Source of the DNA: Nocardioides immobilis
GTDB taxonomy: Bacteria > Actinomycetota > Actinomycetes > Propionibacteriales > Nocardioidaceae
Assembly: GCF_003515065.1 (NCBI RefSeq)
Contig: NZ_QXGH01000031.1
Span: forward strand, 1 to 64,000
Direction: 5' to 3'
Length of the DNA stretch: 64,000 nt
Part shown: piece by piece, positions 8,053 to 17,860 of the stretch
Numbering within the stretch: position 1 is the stretch's first letter
How the letters are laid out: each line of letters starts with the position of its first letter
The notes under the pieces: generated by a model
What the model saw: only the letters and a program-made list of their open reading frames with translations
Database searches by the model: none
What the model was told of the DNA's origin: nothing
Made by a program: the position numbers and the translations under genes

Positions 8053-9204
8053 TCACCCTCCGGTGGTCTCGTCCACCGCTTCCTGGAGGTGGCAGTCGCT
8101 CCCGTCGGCGTCGTCGAGCCAGCCTTCGGGGAGCACGACCCGGCTCCTCGGAGAGCCCTGACGACCCCGCGGAGCGCCCAGCTCGGACACCGGGAAGGGC
8201 TCGCTCGGGTCGAGGTCGGCGAGCAGTCGGTCGAGGTCCGCGAGGGTCGAGACGAGGCCGAGCGAGCGCCGCATCTCGCCCCCGGCACCGAAGCCCTTGA
8301 GGTACCAGGTGACGTGCTTGCGGAACTCCTTGCAGCCCCGCTCCTCCCCCATGTGCTCGACCAGGAGCTCGGCGTGGCGGCGCATCATCGCTGCGACCTC
8401 GCCGAGGGTCGGCAGGGTGGTGACCTCGGTGCCCTCGAAGGCAGCGGCGAGGTCGCGGAACAGCCACGGCCGGCCCAGGCAGCCGCGGCCGACCACCACG
8501 CCGGCGGCGCCGGTCTGCTCGACCATCCGGACGGCGTCCGCGGCCTCCCAGATGTCACCGTTGCCGAGCACGGGGATGTCGACGTGATCGACCAGCCGGG
8601 CGATCGCGTCCCAGTCGGCCTCGCCTGAGTAGGCCTGCGCGACGGTGCGCCCGTGCAGGGCGATCGCCGCGCAGCCGGCCTCCTGGGCGATGCGGCCGGC
8701 GTCGAGGTAGGTGAGGTGGTCGTCGTCGAGTCCCTTGCGGGTCTTGATGGTGACCGGCACGCCGTACGGCGTCGCGGCCGCGACGGCCTCGTCGAGGATC
8801 CTCGCCAGCAGGCCGCGCTTCCAGGGCAGCGCGCCACCGCCGCCCTTGCGGGTCACCTTCGGCACCGGGCAGCCGAAGTTGAGGTCGATGTGCGCCACGC
8901 CGTAGTCGGCACAGAGGATCTCGGCGGCCTTGCCGACGTACGTCGGATCGGTGCCGTAGAGCTGCACCGACCGGACCTGCTCGGCCTCGTCGAACACGAG
9001 CATCCGCTGCGTCGTCGCGTCGCCCTCGACCAGCCCGCGGCTGGTGATCATCTCGCAGACGTAGAGCCCGGCGCCGTACTCGGCGCACAGCCGGCGGTAG
9101 GCAGCATTGGTGATCCCCGCCATCGGGGCCAGCACGATCGGCGTCGGGACATGCAGCGGCCCGAGCTGGAGGCCCGGGTACGGCGCTGCGGTGGTCGACG
9201 TCAC
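8053..9204 (-). CDS. dusB: tRNA-dihydrouridine synthase (DusB type)
   Basis: A 383-residue FMN enzyme that reduces uridine in the tRNA D-loop. The TIM-barrel start LAPMAGITNAAYRRLC is diagnostic. The catalytic Cys is in LNFGCPVPKV, followed by RKGGGGALP, and FMN/phosphate-binding motifs TIKTRKG, LHGRT and GNGDIW follow in order. The HVTWYLKGF segment marks the helical C-terminal domain. The GTG at 9204 (VTSTTAAPYPG) is preferred to the longer frame; GACAAT sits 6 nt upstream as a possible leaderless -10. The lipoprotein gene upstream ends 47 nt away on the same strand. Confidence 0.95.
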   Translation of the reverse strand: MTSTTAAPYPGLQLGPLHVPTPIVLAPMAGITNAAYRRLCAEYGAGLYVCEMITSRGLVEGDATTQRMLVFDEAEQVRSVQLYGTDPTYVGKAAEILCADYGVAHIDLNFGCPVPKVTRKGGGGALPWKRGLLARILDEAVAAATPYGVPVTIKTRKGLDDDHLTYLDAGRIAQEAGCAAIALHGRTVAQAYSGEADWDAIARLVDHVDIPVLGNGDIWEAADAVRMVEQTGAAGVVVGRGCLGRPWLFRDLAAAFEGTEVTTLPTLGEVAAMMRRHAELLVEHMGEERGCKEFRKHVTWYLKGFGAGGEMRRSLGLVSTLADLDRLLADLDPSEPFPVSELGAPRGRQGSPRSRVVLPEGWLDDADGSDCHLQEAVDETTGG

Positions 9205-9251
9205 CCGCCCATTGTCCGGGCGCGGGGCCGGTGGGGCGAAATCAGCCGGGC

Positions 9252-9992
9252 TCAGCCGTCCTGCTGGCCCTGCCTGCCCTTCTTCTTGTCCTTCTTCTTG
9301 TCCGGCTTCTCGATCGGGGTGATCTCGCCGGTCCACGTGATGGGCGGCAGCTCACCGACCAGGTCGAAGGCGGCCGCGTCGAGCTGCTGGTCGACCGGCA
9401 GCAGGTAGACGAAGCAGAGGTCGGCCGACTTGCCGGGGCGCAGCTGCTCGGGCAGGTTGCCGCCGGGGCAGGGCTCGAAGATCTCCTTCTGGAAGTCGAG
9501 CGGCTCGTACATGCTCGCCGAGCTGGAGAGCCCGTAGAGCGGCACCAGCAGTGCGCTCACGTCGGTCGGGCCGACGTTGGTGGCCGTCGCGTGCACGAAG
9601 TAGGGCACCTGGCCCTTCATCTGCTGGCTGATCACCCAGCCCTCGAACGACTCCTTGTAGGTGGTCTCGTTGATCTTCTCCACCGTGAGGTCGAGCGCGA
9701 CGACCGTGTCCTGCCGCGGGCGCCAAGCGATCGTCGCCTCGTCGCCGAAGCCGAGCACCGCGCCCGGCTCGGTCAGCGTCACCCCGTCGGGCACCGGCAG
9801 GTAGCCGGTCGGCGCCACCTCCGTGCTGGTCTCCTCCGTCACCGTCGGCTCGGTCGTCGGGTCGTCCTTGTCCTCACCGTCGCCGTCGGAACCGCCGCAC
9901 CCGGCCAGCAGCCCGAGCGCGAGCGCCAGGACGATCACAGGGCCGAGCGTCGCAGCACCCGCACGCATCGTCATCGAGGAGACAGGGGTCAC
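9252..9992 (-). CDS. Secreted lipoprotein of unknown function
   Basis: A protein of about 246 residues with a lipoprotein signal peptide: a hydrophobic stretch VIVLALALGLLAGC ends in a lipobox Cys, followed by an acidic Thr/Glu-rich linker. The mature part (about 70-235) is predicted beta-rich, with an NVGPTDVS segment like extracellular DUF4352/immunoglobulin-like domains. The C-terminus is very basic (KPDKKKDKKKGRQ). GTG 9992 is favoured over GTG 9998 because CACAAT lies 6 nt before it; ATG 9974 is also possible. It is convergent with nothing and lies between glyS and dusB. Confidence 0.65.
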   Translation of the reverse strand: MTPVSSMTMRAGAATLGPVIVLALALGLLAGCGGSDGDGEDKDDPTTEPTVTEETSTEVAPTGYLPVPDGVTLTEPGAVLGFGDEATIAWRPRQDTVVALDLTVEKINETTYKESFEGWVISQQMKGQVPYFVHATATNVGPTDVSALLVPLYGLSSSASMYEPLDFQKEIFEPCPGGNLPEQLRPGKSADLCFVYLLPVDQQLDAAAFDLVGELPPITWTGEITPIEKPDKKKDKKKGRQGQQDG

Positions 9993-10033
9993 GGGCACAT
10001 TGTGGCAGCAAAGCCGCGCCGAGAGGTCGGAGG

Positions 10034-11446
<1,413 letters not shown>

Positions 11447-11496
11447 GGTGATTCCTTCTCTATGGGGCTGCCCGGCCGGCTGCCGGGAAGTCGTTC

Positions 11497-11535
11497 GTTG
11501 GTCGAGGAGCTCGCACTGGCGAGCGACACGAGACC
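11497..11535. repeat. Intergenic REP-like palindromic unit
   Basis: The sequence upstream of glyS contains TTGGTCGAGGAG followed by GCTCGC-ACTG-GCGAGC (11509-11524) and ACACGAGACC. I recognise it as similar to a short repeat (TTGGTCGAGGAGC...CGAGACC) scattered between genes in Nocardioides-type genomes. Only one clear copy is visible in this window, so repeat status rests on recollection. Confidence 0.35.
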
Positions 11536-11862
11536 TTAGGTTACGCGGGCGTCGTGGACGTTCAGAACCGAGTTAGGCTCCACGACCTCGTAGGCGCTCG
11601 GCTCGTCGACGGCCCGGCTGAGGATCGGCACCGCGCGGAGCTTGACGTCGTACGACGAGAGCGCCCGCCGGTAGGCGCCGACGCTCTCCCACCGGGTGGT
11701 GAGCACCCAGAGCCCGGGGTCGTCGAGGTTGCGCCCGATCTCGCCACCGAGATAGCCCGGCCGCTCGGCGAGCGCGTCGTGGGCGCCCGCGAGGTCGGCC
11801 CGGAACGCGGCGGCCGCGTCCGAGGGGTCGGACGGCACGCGGAACCTGTTGACGACGAGCAC
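11536..11862 (-). CDS. Antibiotic biosynthesis monooxygenase (ABM)-fold protein
   Basis: A 108-residue dimeric alpha+beta-barrel protein of the ABM family. The features are LVVNRFRVP at the N-terminus, RPGYLGGEIGRNLDDPGLWVL in the middle and a TTRWESVGAYRRAL segment. Members include heme-degrading and quinone monooxygenases, but many have no known reaction. The GTG at 11862 is 6 nt after a TAGGGT hexamer, so the transcript is probably leaderless. The gene is divergent from the molybdopterin oxidoreductase, with a perfect 20-bp palindrome between them, which suggests shared control. Confidence 0.75.
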   Translation of the reverse strand: MLVVNRFRVPSDPSDAAAAFRADLAGAHDALAERPGYLGGEIGRNLDDPGLWVLTTRWESVGAYRRALSSYDVKLRAVPILSRAVDEPSAYEVVEPNSVLNVHDARVT

Positions 11863-11868
11863 GCGGCG

Positions 11869-11874
11869 ACCCTA
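11869..11874 (-). promoter_or_regulatory. -10 hexamer TAGGGT of the ABM gene
   Basis: TAGGGT followed by 6 nt and GTG 11862 on the minus strand. The palindrome at 11878-11897 lies directly upstream, over the -10/-35 spacer, where a bound repressor would block RNA polymerase. Confidence 0.55.
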
Positions 11875-11877
11875 CTG

Positions 11878-11897
11878 TCTATGACAGTTGTCATAGA
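11878..11897. promoter_or_regulatory. Perfect 20-bp palindromic operator between ABM and oxidoreductase genes
   Basis: TCTATGACAGTTGTCATAGA consists of 9-bp arms around a 2-nt centre. It lies in the 52-bp intergenic region between two divergent starts (11862 and 11915). Its size and symmetry fit a TetR- or MarR-family operator. No regulator gene is adjacent in this window. Confidence 0.6.
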
Positions 11898-11914
11898 TAC
11901 CGAGTGGAGCCACC

Positions 11915-14164
11915 GTGACGCAGACCGAGCCGACCACCGCGCCGACCTGGCAGAAGACCGCCTGCATCCTCTGCGAGTGCAACTGCGGCATCGAGGTGCA
12001 GGTCGAGGACCGCCGGCTGCTCCGGATCCGGGGCGACAAGTCGCACCCGTCGTCGGAGGGCTACACCTGCGAGAAGCCGCTCCGGCTCGATCGCTACCAG
12101 AACGGCACCGAGCGGCTCACCTCTCCCCTGCGCCGCCGCGCCGACGGCTCCTACGAGGGGATCGACTGGGACACCGCGATCGCCGAGATCGCCGACCGGC
12201 TGCGCCAGGTCCGCGACGAGCACGGCGGCGACAAGATCTTCTTCTACGGCGGCGGCGGGCAGGGCAACCACCTGGGCGCCGGCTACGGCCAGTCGCTCCA
12301 GGCGGCGGTCGGCGCGAAGTACCGCTCCAACGCGCTCGCCCAGGAGAAGACCGGCGAGATGTTCGTCGACGGCCGGCTCTACGGCGGCCACACCAAGGGC
12401 GACTTCGAGCACGCCGAGGTCGTCGTCTTCGTCGGCAAGAACCCGTGGCAGTCGCACTCGTTCCCCCGCGCCCGGCCGGTCCTCAAGGAGATGGCCGCCG
12501 ACCCCGGCCGCTGCATGGTCGTGATCGACCCGCGACGCAGCGAGACCGCGGCGATGGCCGACATCCACCTCCAGGTGAAGCCGGGCACGGATGCGTGGTG
12601 CCTGGCGGCACTCGGAGCGGTGCTCGTCCAGGAGGACCTCGTCGACCACGCGTTCATCGCCGAGCACACGACGGGAGCCGAGCCGGTGCTCGCGGCGTAC
12701 GCCGACGTCGACGTCGTCGACTACGCCGCGCGGTGCGGCGTACCCGAGGACCTGATCCGTACGACGGCGCGGCGGATCGCGGCCGCGAAGAGCGCGTGCA
12801 CCTACGAGGACCTCGGCATCCAGCAGGCCCCGCACAGCACGCTGAGCTCCTACCTGAACAAGATGCTGTGGATCCTCACCGGCAACTTCGCCAAGAAGGG
12901 TGGGATGTTCCTGCACTCGATGTTCGCGGCGATCGCGGGCTCGGGCGGCGGAGGCGGCGCCCGTCGTACTCCCGTGACGGGCGCCCGGATCATCTCGGGA
13001 CTGGTGCCGTGCAACTCGATCGCCGAGGAGATCAACACCACCCATCCCGACCGGTTCCGGGCGATGTGCATCGACAGCGTCAACCCGGCGCACTCGTTGG
13101 CGGACTCGGCGAGCTTCCGCACCGCGATGCGGTCGCTGGACCTCACCGTCGTCGTCGACATCGCGATGACCGAGACGGCGCGCGAGGCCGACTACGTGCT
13201 GCCGGCGTCGAGCCAGTTCGAGAAGTGGGAGTGCACGTTCTTCAACGTCGACTTCCCCGCGAACGTCTTCCACCTCCGGGCCCCGCTGATGGAGCCGCTG
13301 GAGGGCACGCTCCCGGAGCCGGAGATCTACGCCCGCCTGGTTCGTGAGCTCGGGGTCGTCGACGACGCGACGCTGACGCCGCTGCGCACGGCCGCGGAGC
13401 AGGGGCTGGCGGAGTTCGCCGAGGCGTTCTTCGGTGCCGTCACGGCCGAGCCTCAGCTGATGGGCGTCGCCGCGCACGTGCTCTACGAGACACTCGGCCC
13501 CACGCTCGGCACGGCCCGCGGCACCGCCGCGATCTGGGGCCTCGCGCAGCTCTGCGCCATGAACCAGCCCGCTGCAGTCGCGCGCGCCGGGTTCACGGGG
13601 GCCGGGTTCGAGCCGGGCAACCGGCTGTTCGAGAAGGTCCTCGAAGGTGAGGGCGTGGTCTTCACCCGCGACGACTACGAGCACGCCTGGGACTACGTAC
13701 GACGCCCCGACCGGCGGTTCACCCTCGAGGTGCCCGAGCTGATCGAGCGGATGCGGGCGCTCGCCGACGAGCCCAGCGCCTGGACCACCGAGGACTTCCC
13801 GTTCGTTCTCTCCGCCGGCGAGCGGCGGGCGTTCACCGCCAACACGATCATCCGCGACCCGTCCTGGCGGCGCCGCGACGCGCAGGGGGCGCTCCGGATC
13901 AACCCCGACGACGCGGCGTCGTACGGCGTCGCCACCGGCGACTCGCTCCGCGTGGTGACCGAGCGCGGCAGCGCGGAGGCCACCGTCGAGGTCACCGACA
14001 CCCTGCAGCCCGGCCACGTCTCGCTGCCCAACGGGATGGGCGTCGAGCACGCGGACGGCACCCCGGGGGTGGCGCCCAACGAGCTCACCTCGCTGCACCA
14101 CCGCGACTGGCTCGCCGGCACGCCGTGGCACAAGTACGTGCCTGCCCGGCTCGAGCGCGTCTGA
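11915..14164 (+). CDS. Molybdopterin-dependent oxidoreductase (formate dehydrogenase/nitrate reductase superfamily)
   Basis: A 749-residue single-polypeptide member of the DMSO reductase superfamily. An N-terminal [4Fe-4S] motif is visible (Cys17, Cys20, Cys24, then Cys52). The pterin-binding region contains YGGGGQGNHLG and VFVGKNPWQSHS, and the C-terminal MoCo-binding domain (about 640-749) contains RINPDDAASYGVATGD. The place that carries the Mo-coordinating Cys/Sec in formate dehydrogenases reads SNALAQEKTGEM, with no Cys, so the substrate is unclear. No partner subunit, Tat signal or cofactor gene is adjacent. GTG 11915 follows GGAGCC. It is divergent from the ABM gene. Confidence 0.85.
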   Translation: MTQTEPTTAPTWQKTACILCECNCGIEVQVEDRRLLRIRGDKSHPSSEGYTCEKPLRLDRYQNGTERLTSPLRRRADGSYEGIDWDTAIAEIADRLRQVRDEHGGDKIFFYGGGGQGNHLGAGYGQSLQAAVGAKYRSNALAQEKTGEMFVDGRLYGGHTKGDFEHAEVVVFVGKNPWQSHSFPRARPVLKEMAADPGRCMVVIDPRRSETAAMADIHLQVKPGTDAWCLAALGAVLVQEDLVDHAFIAEHTTGAEPVLAAYADVDVVDYAARCGVPEDLIRTTARRIAAAKSACTYEDLGIQQAPHSTLSSYLNKMLWILTGNFAKKGGMFLHSMFAAIAGSGGGGGARRTPVTGARIISGLVPCNSIAEEINTTHPDRFRAMCIDSVNPAHSLADSASFRTAMRSLDLTVVVDIAMTETAREADYVLPASSQFEKWECTFFNVDFPANVFHLRAPLMEPLEGTLPEPEIYARLVRELGVVDDATLTPLRTAAEQGLAEFAEAFFGAVTAEPQLMGVAAHVLYETLGPTLGTARGTAAIWGLAQLCAMNQPAAVARAGFTGAGFEPGNRLFEKVLEGEGVVFTRDDYEHAWDYVRRPDRRFTLEVPELIERMRALADEPSAWTTEDFPFVLSAGERRAFTANTIIRDPSWRRRDAQGALRINPDDAASYGVATGDSLRVVTERGSAEATVEVTDTLQPGHVSLPNGMGVEHADGTPGVAPNELTSLHHRDWLAGTPWHKYVPARLERV

Positions 14165-14181
14165 GGAGCCCCCACGCCGGT

Positions 14182-14219
14182 TTGACTCACCCGCCTTGCG
14201 CAGTTGAGAATGATTCTCA
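14182..14219 (+). promoter_or_regulatory. znuA promoter with overlapping Zur-type box
   Basis: TTGACT (14182-14187), an 18-nt spacer and GAGAAT (14206-14211) form a sigma70-type promoter whose start site would fall on the znuA ATG at 14219. A perfect 7-1-7 palindrome, TGAGAATGATTCTCA (14205-14219), covers the -10 and the start. It matches the Fur-superfamily Zur box seen before zinc uptake genes, so zinc-loaded Zur should shut the operon off. Confidence 0.8.
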
Positions 14220-15151
14220 TGCGCTTGTCCGTCGTTCTTCCTGCCGTCGCCGCCCTCGCTCTCGCCGCCTCCGGCTGCTCCGCCTTCGACGAGGGCGGCC
14301 CCAGCACCGATGACGGAGTGACGGTGGCGGCCGCGTTCTACCCGCTGGCGTACGTCGCCGAGCGGGTCGCCGGCGACCACGCCGAGGTCGAGCTGCTGAC
14401 CCAGCCGGGCAAGGAGCCGCACGACCTCGAGCTCGACGTCGACGAGACCGCGAAGATCTCCGCGGCCGACCTCGTCGTGTTCGAGAACGGCTTCCAGCCC
14501 GCCGTCGACGATGCAGTGGAGCAGAACGCCGAGGGCGTCGCCCTGGACGTGGCGGACGTCGTGGACCTGGTCCCCGCCGAAGAGTCGCACGAGGAGCACG
14601 CGGAGCACGAGGGCGAGGAGGAGCACGACCACGGCGACGCCGACCCGCACTTCTGGCAGGACCCGCTGCGGCTCGCCGACCTCGGCGACGCAGTGGCCGA
14701 CGAGCTCGCCGAGATCGACCCCGACAACGCCGACGACTACCAGGCCAACGCCGTGGACCTGCGCAGCGACCTCGAGCGACTGGATGAGCAGTACGTCGCG
14801 GGCCTCGCCGACTGCGAGCGTGACACGATCGTGGTGTCCCACGACGCGTTCGGCTACCTGGAGAAGTACGACCTGCACATCGCCCCGCTCGTCGGCCTCT
14901 CCCCCGATGCCGAGCCGTCGCCGGCCGTGATCGGGGACCTGCAGGAGCTCATCGGCGAGGAGGGGATCACCACCGTGTTCAGCGAGCCGCTGGAGCCCGA
15001 CCTGGTCGCGGGCCTCGCCTCCGACCTCGACCTCGCGACCGCCACCCTCGACCCGATCGAGGGACTGGCGGACGCCGACAGCGACGAGGACTACGGTTCC
15101 CTGATGGAGACGAACCTCGAAGCCATCCGAGAGGCCAACGGATGTCGGTAA
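14219..15151 (+). CDS. znuA: Zinc ABC transporter substrate-binding lipoprotein
   Basis: A 310-residue cluster A-I metal-binding protein. The signal ends in the lipobox ALAASGC. The mature protein starts VAAAFYPLAYVAERVAGDHAEV, and the metal ligands are expected in GKEPHDLELD, DADPHFWQDP, VVSHDAFGYL and TVFSEP. A His/Glu-rich loop (about 123-145, EESHEEHAEHEGEEEHDHG) is the hallmark of zinc-specific members. ATG 14219 is chosen over upstream TTG/ATG codons because those lie inside the promoter and Zur box. It overlaps znuC by 10 nt, so the three genes form one operon. Confidence 0.93.
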   Translation: MRLSVVLPAVAALALAASGCSAFDEGGPSTDDGVTVAAAFYPLAYVAERVAGDHAEVELLTQPGKEPHDLELDVDETAKISAADLVVFENGFQPAVDDAVEQNAEGVALDVADVVDLVPAEESHEEHAEHEGEEEHDHGDADPHFWQDPLRLADLGDAVADELAEIDPDNADDYQANAVDLRSDLERLDEQYVAGLADCERDTIVVSHDAFGYLEKYDLHIAPLVGLSPDAEPSPAVIGDLQELIGEEGITTVFSEPLEPDLVAGLASDLDLATATLDPIEGLADADSDEDYGSLMETNLEAIREANGCR

Positions 15152-15969
15152 CCACCGACTCCGCGACACCGGCCGTCTCGATCACCAACGGGGCGGTCGA
15201 GATCGGCGGACGTCCGGTGCTGCGTGGGATCGACCTGTCGGTGGAGGTCGGCGACTTCCTCGCACTCATGGGGGCCAACGGGTCCGGCAAGTCCACGCTG
15301 GTCCGTGCGCTCGTCGGGCTGCGCCCGCTGAGCGTCGGCGAGGTCCGGATGTTCGGGACGCCCCTCGACGACTTCGCCGAGTGGCCGCGGATCGGCTTCG
15401 TCCCGCAGCGCGCGACGGCCGCCTCGGGAGTGCCGGCCTCGGTGTGGGAGGTCGTGGCCGCCGGCAGACTGACCCGTCGCCGTCTGCTCCGTCCGCTGTC
15501 GCGCGCCGACCGCGCGGCCATCGAGGAGGCGCTCGAGGTGGTCGGCCTCGCCCACCGCCGGCGCGACGCCGTCAGCCACCTGTCCGGTGGCCAGCAGCAG
15601 CGCGTCCTCATCGCCCGTGCGCTCGCCGGCCAGCCCGACCTGTTCTTCCTCGACGAGCCGACCGCCGGCGTCGACCTGCCCAACCAGCAGGCACTCGCGG
15701 GGGCGCTCGCCGCGCTGAAGGCGCGCAAGGCGACCGTCGTCCTCGTCGCCCACGAGCTCGGCCCGCTCGCTCCCCTCGTCGACCGCGCGGTCGTGATGCG
15801 CGACGGCCGGCTCGCCTATGACGGACCGCCCCTGCGCGACCACGAGGCACACGAGCCCTGGTTCGGGGAGCCGCACACGCACCATCACCACCACGCGCGC
15901 TCGGTGCACCACGACCACGCGCCCCAGGTCACGTCCCCGCTCGACCCGCCGAACGGATCCCACCGATGA
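15142..15969 (+). CDS. znuC: Zinc ABC transporter ATP-binding protein
   Basis: A 275-residue ABC ATPase that powers zinc import. The Walker A is GANGSGKST, the Q-loop lies in FVPQRAT, the signature is LSGGQQQR, the Walker B is LFFLDEPTAGVD, and the switch His is in VLVAHELGP. After the ATPase fold there is a C-terminal tail rich in His (HTHHHHHARSVHHDHA, about 247-262), which may buffer or sense zinc on the cytoplasmic side. It overlaps znuA by 10 nt and znuB by 4 nt (ATGA), so it is translationally coupled. Confidence 0.93.
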   Translation: MSVTTDSATPAVSITNGAVEIGGRPVLRGIDLSVEVGDFLALMGANGSGKSTLVRALVGLRPLSVGEVRMFGTPLDDFAEWPRIGFVPQRATAASGVPASVWEVVAAGRLTRRRLLRPLSRADRAAIEEALEVVGLAHRRRDAVSHLSGGQQQRVLIARALAGQPDLFFLDEPTAGVDLPNQQALAGALAALKARKATVVLVAHELGPLAPLVDRAVVMRDGRLAYDGPPLRDHEAHEPWFGEPHTHHHHHARSVHHDHAPQVTSPLDPPNGSHR

Positions 15970-16973
15970 GCCCGGCCGAGCTGTTCGCGCTGCCCTTCAT
16001 GCAGCGCGCGCTCATCGCTGCCCTGTTCACCGGCATCGCGGCTCCGGCAGTCGGGACCTTCCTCGTGCAGCGGCGGCTGGCGCTGATGGGTGACGGCATC
16101 GGTCACGTGGCCGTCACCGGCGTCGCGATCGGGCTGATGACCGGCGCCTCTCCCATCTGGGCCGCGGTGCTGGTCGCCGTCGCCGGGTCGGTGCTGATCG
16201 AGATCATTCGCGAGCGCGGGCAGACCAACGGCGACGTCGCCCTGGCTCTGCTGTTCTACGGCGGTCTGGCGGGCGGCATCTTCATCACCGGGCTCGCGGG
16301 CCAGAGCGCCGCGAAGCTCAACACCTTCCTCTTTGGCTCCCTCACCACGCTCTCGGTCGACGACGTCATCGTGACGATGGTGCTGGCCGCCGCGGTGATC
16401 GTGCTGTGCCTCGGGCTCGCGCCCCAGCTGTTCGCCGTGGCGCAGGACCAGGAGTTCGCCCAGGTGGCTGGCCTACGGGTCCGCTACTACAACGTCCTCG
16501 TTGCCGTGCTCGCCGCCGTCAGCGTGACGGTGGCGATGCGCACGGTCGGCCTGCTGCTGGTCTCCGCACTCATGGTGGTGCCGGTCGCGACCGCCCAGCA
16601 GGTCACCCGCTCCTTCCGCACGACGATCGGCGCGGCGATGGTCCTCGGCTGCGTGGCGTCCGTCGGCGGGCTCGTCGTTGCCGCGGTCGCGTCGACGAAC
16701 GACATCAACGCCCAGACCGGCCCGACGATCGTGCTGCTGGCGCTCGCCGGGTACGTCGTCGCGTGGCCGGTCGGCGTGTGGCTCCGGCACCGGGCACGGC
16801 TGCGCGCGCCGTTCCCCAGCGGCGGTACGACCGAGCACGAGACCGCGCCGGAGCACGCGCACCAGCACGGGCCGGGCTGCGGTCATCTCGCGGTCCCGCA
16901 CGACGACCACGTCGACTACGTGCACGACGGCCATCGGCACGCGGAGCACGCCGGGCACTACGACGAGCACTAG
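15966..16973 (+). CDS. znuB: Zinc ABC transporter permease
   Basis: A 335-residue integral membrane permease of the ABC-3 family with about eight hydrophobic segments, including VGTFLVQRRLALMGDGIGHV near the N-terminus and GLLLVSALMVVPVATA late in the sequence. The C-terminus (about 280-335) is strongly His-rich (PEHAHQHGPGC, HDDHVDYVHDGHRHAEHAGH). Such a tail is unusual for permeases and may handle zinc near the exit. It starts within the znuC stop (ATGA) and ends 27 nt from a convergent peptidase gene. Confidence 0.93.
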   Translation: MSPAELFALPFMQRALIAALFTGIAAPAVGTFLVQRRLALMGDGIGHVAVTGVAIGLMTGASPIWAAVLVAVAGSVLIEIIRERGQTNGDVALALLFYGGLAGGIFITGLAGQSAAKLNTFLFGSLTTLSVDDVIVTMVLAAAVIVLCLGLAPQLFAVAQDQEFAQVAGLRVRYYNVLVAVLAAVSVTVAMRTVGLLLVSALMVVPVATAQQVTRSFRTTIGAAMVLGCVASVGGLVVAAVASTNDINAQTGPTIVLLALAGYVVAWPVGVWLRHRARLRAPFPSGGTTEHETAPEHAHQHGPGCGHLAVPHDDHVDYVHDGHRHAEHAGHYDEH

Positions 16974-17000
16974 CCCGGCGCGGCGGCCGTTCGGCTCAGG

Positions 17001-17810
17001 TCAGTTGTCGGTCATGCCGGGCAGGCATCCGGGCACCCCGGCGGTACGGCCGAGGTTGAACGCCTCGATCCGCTGGAACGAGTCACCGTGGTCACCCGAC
17101 ATGCCCCACGGCACCTCGTCGGCGATGAAGTTGAGACCGTCGACGATCTCCTTCTCGTCGCCTTCCTCGAACGTCAGGTTCCCGTCTTCACGCTGCCCGT
17201 AGAGCACAGCGCCGGCGAGGCAGTCGGCCTGCAGCTCGTATTGCTGCGACTGCAGCTCCATCGAGAGATCGGCCTGGATCGCGTGACCCCACTCGTGGGC
17301 GATGATCAGGTAGGGCCAGGCGTCGCCGATCTCGTAGCCGAGCTCGATCAGCGTCTGGTCCCACGCGACGTAGTCGCCGTCGGGGCAGTAGAACGCGTTG
17401 CCCGGCGGCAGCGCCTCACCGAAGCAGGTGGGCGCGTTCGCCTCGTCGTAGCCGTCGTAGAGGCCGACCACGTTCGGCGCCGTGTAGCGACCGGTGAAGT
17501 AGTCCTTCCAGTGCCGCTTCCACCAGTCATCGGTGATGAGGACGGCGGTCTCCACGTCCTCCGCCAGCTCCGCCATGTCGACGCTGCCGGTCGGTGAGAT
17601 CGTCATCTCGACGGTGCTCTCGGTGGTGGACGGGTCGCTCGGCGCGGTGGTGGTGCTGGTCGTCTCGGTGTCCTCGGCGCCCCGGGTCTCCGTGACTGTC
17701 ACGGTCTCGGGGTCGCTCGCCTCGTCGTCCCCGTCGCCGCCACAGGCGGTCAGGAACAGGGACACGGCAACGGTGAGGGCGGTGAGGACGCCGGCGCGGG
17801 GAGAGCTCAT
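17001..17810 (-). CDS. Secreted neutral zinc metallopeptidase-like lipoprotein (YpfJ family)
   Basis: A 269-residue protein with a lipoprotein signal (VSLFLTAC at about 17-24) and a long Thr/Glu/Ser-rich linker. The C-terminal domain has the zinc motif HEWGH in LIIAHEWGHAIQ. A downstream ELQADCLAGAVLYG segment holds the third ligand region (E..AD), as in the YpfJ/putative neutral zinc metallopeptidase family. A cysteine pair in PTCFGEALPPGNAFYC is typical of the family. ATG 17810 gives MSSPRAGVLTAL. Its place beside the zinc importer may be coincidental. Confidence 0.85.
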   Translation of the reverse strand: MSSPRAGVLTALTVAVSLFLTACGGDGDDEASDPETVTVTETRGAEDTETTSTTTAPSDPSTTESTVEMTISPTGSVDMAELAEDVETAVLITDDWWKRHWKDYFTGRYTAPNVVGLYDGYDEANAPTCFGEALPPGNAFYCPDGDYVAWDQTLIELGYEIGDAWPYLIIAHEWGHAIQADLSMELQSQQYELQADCLAGAVLYGQREDGNLTFEEGDEKEIVDGLNFIADEVPWGMSGDHGDSFQRIEAFNLGRTAGVPGCLPGMTDN

Positions 17811-17860
17811 GACGTCGAAGCGTACGGCTCGCGGGCGTGTGTCGGGGGCCGAATCGCCAC

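Noticed and set aside
11447..11535. Possible T-box or glycine riboswitch before glyS
   Set aside because: No T-box sequence or glycine aptamer features were seen; the leader holds only small hairpins and a repeat-like unit.
11891..15169. Very long open frame (1092 codons) on the minus strand
   Set aside because: It is antisense to the molybdopterin oxidoreductase and znuA-znuC, reads as Arg/Val/Gly-rich nonsense and has no family motifs. Long antisense frames are expected in GC-rich coding DNA.
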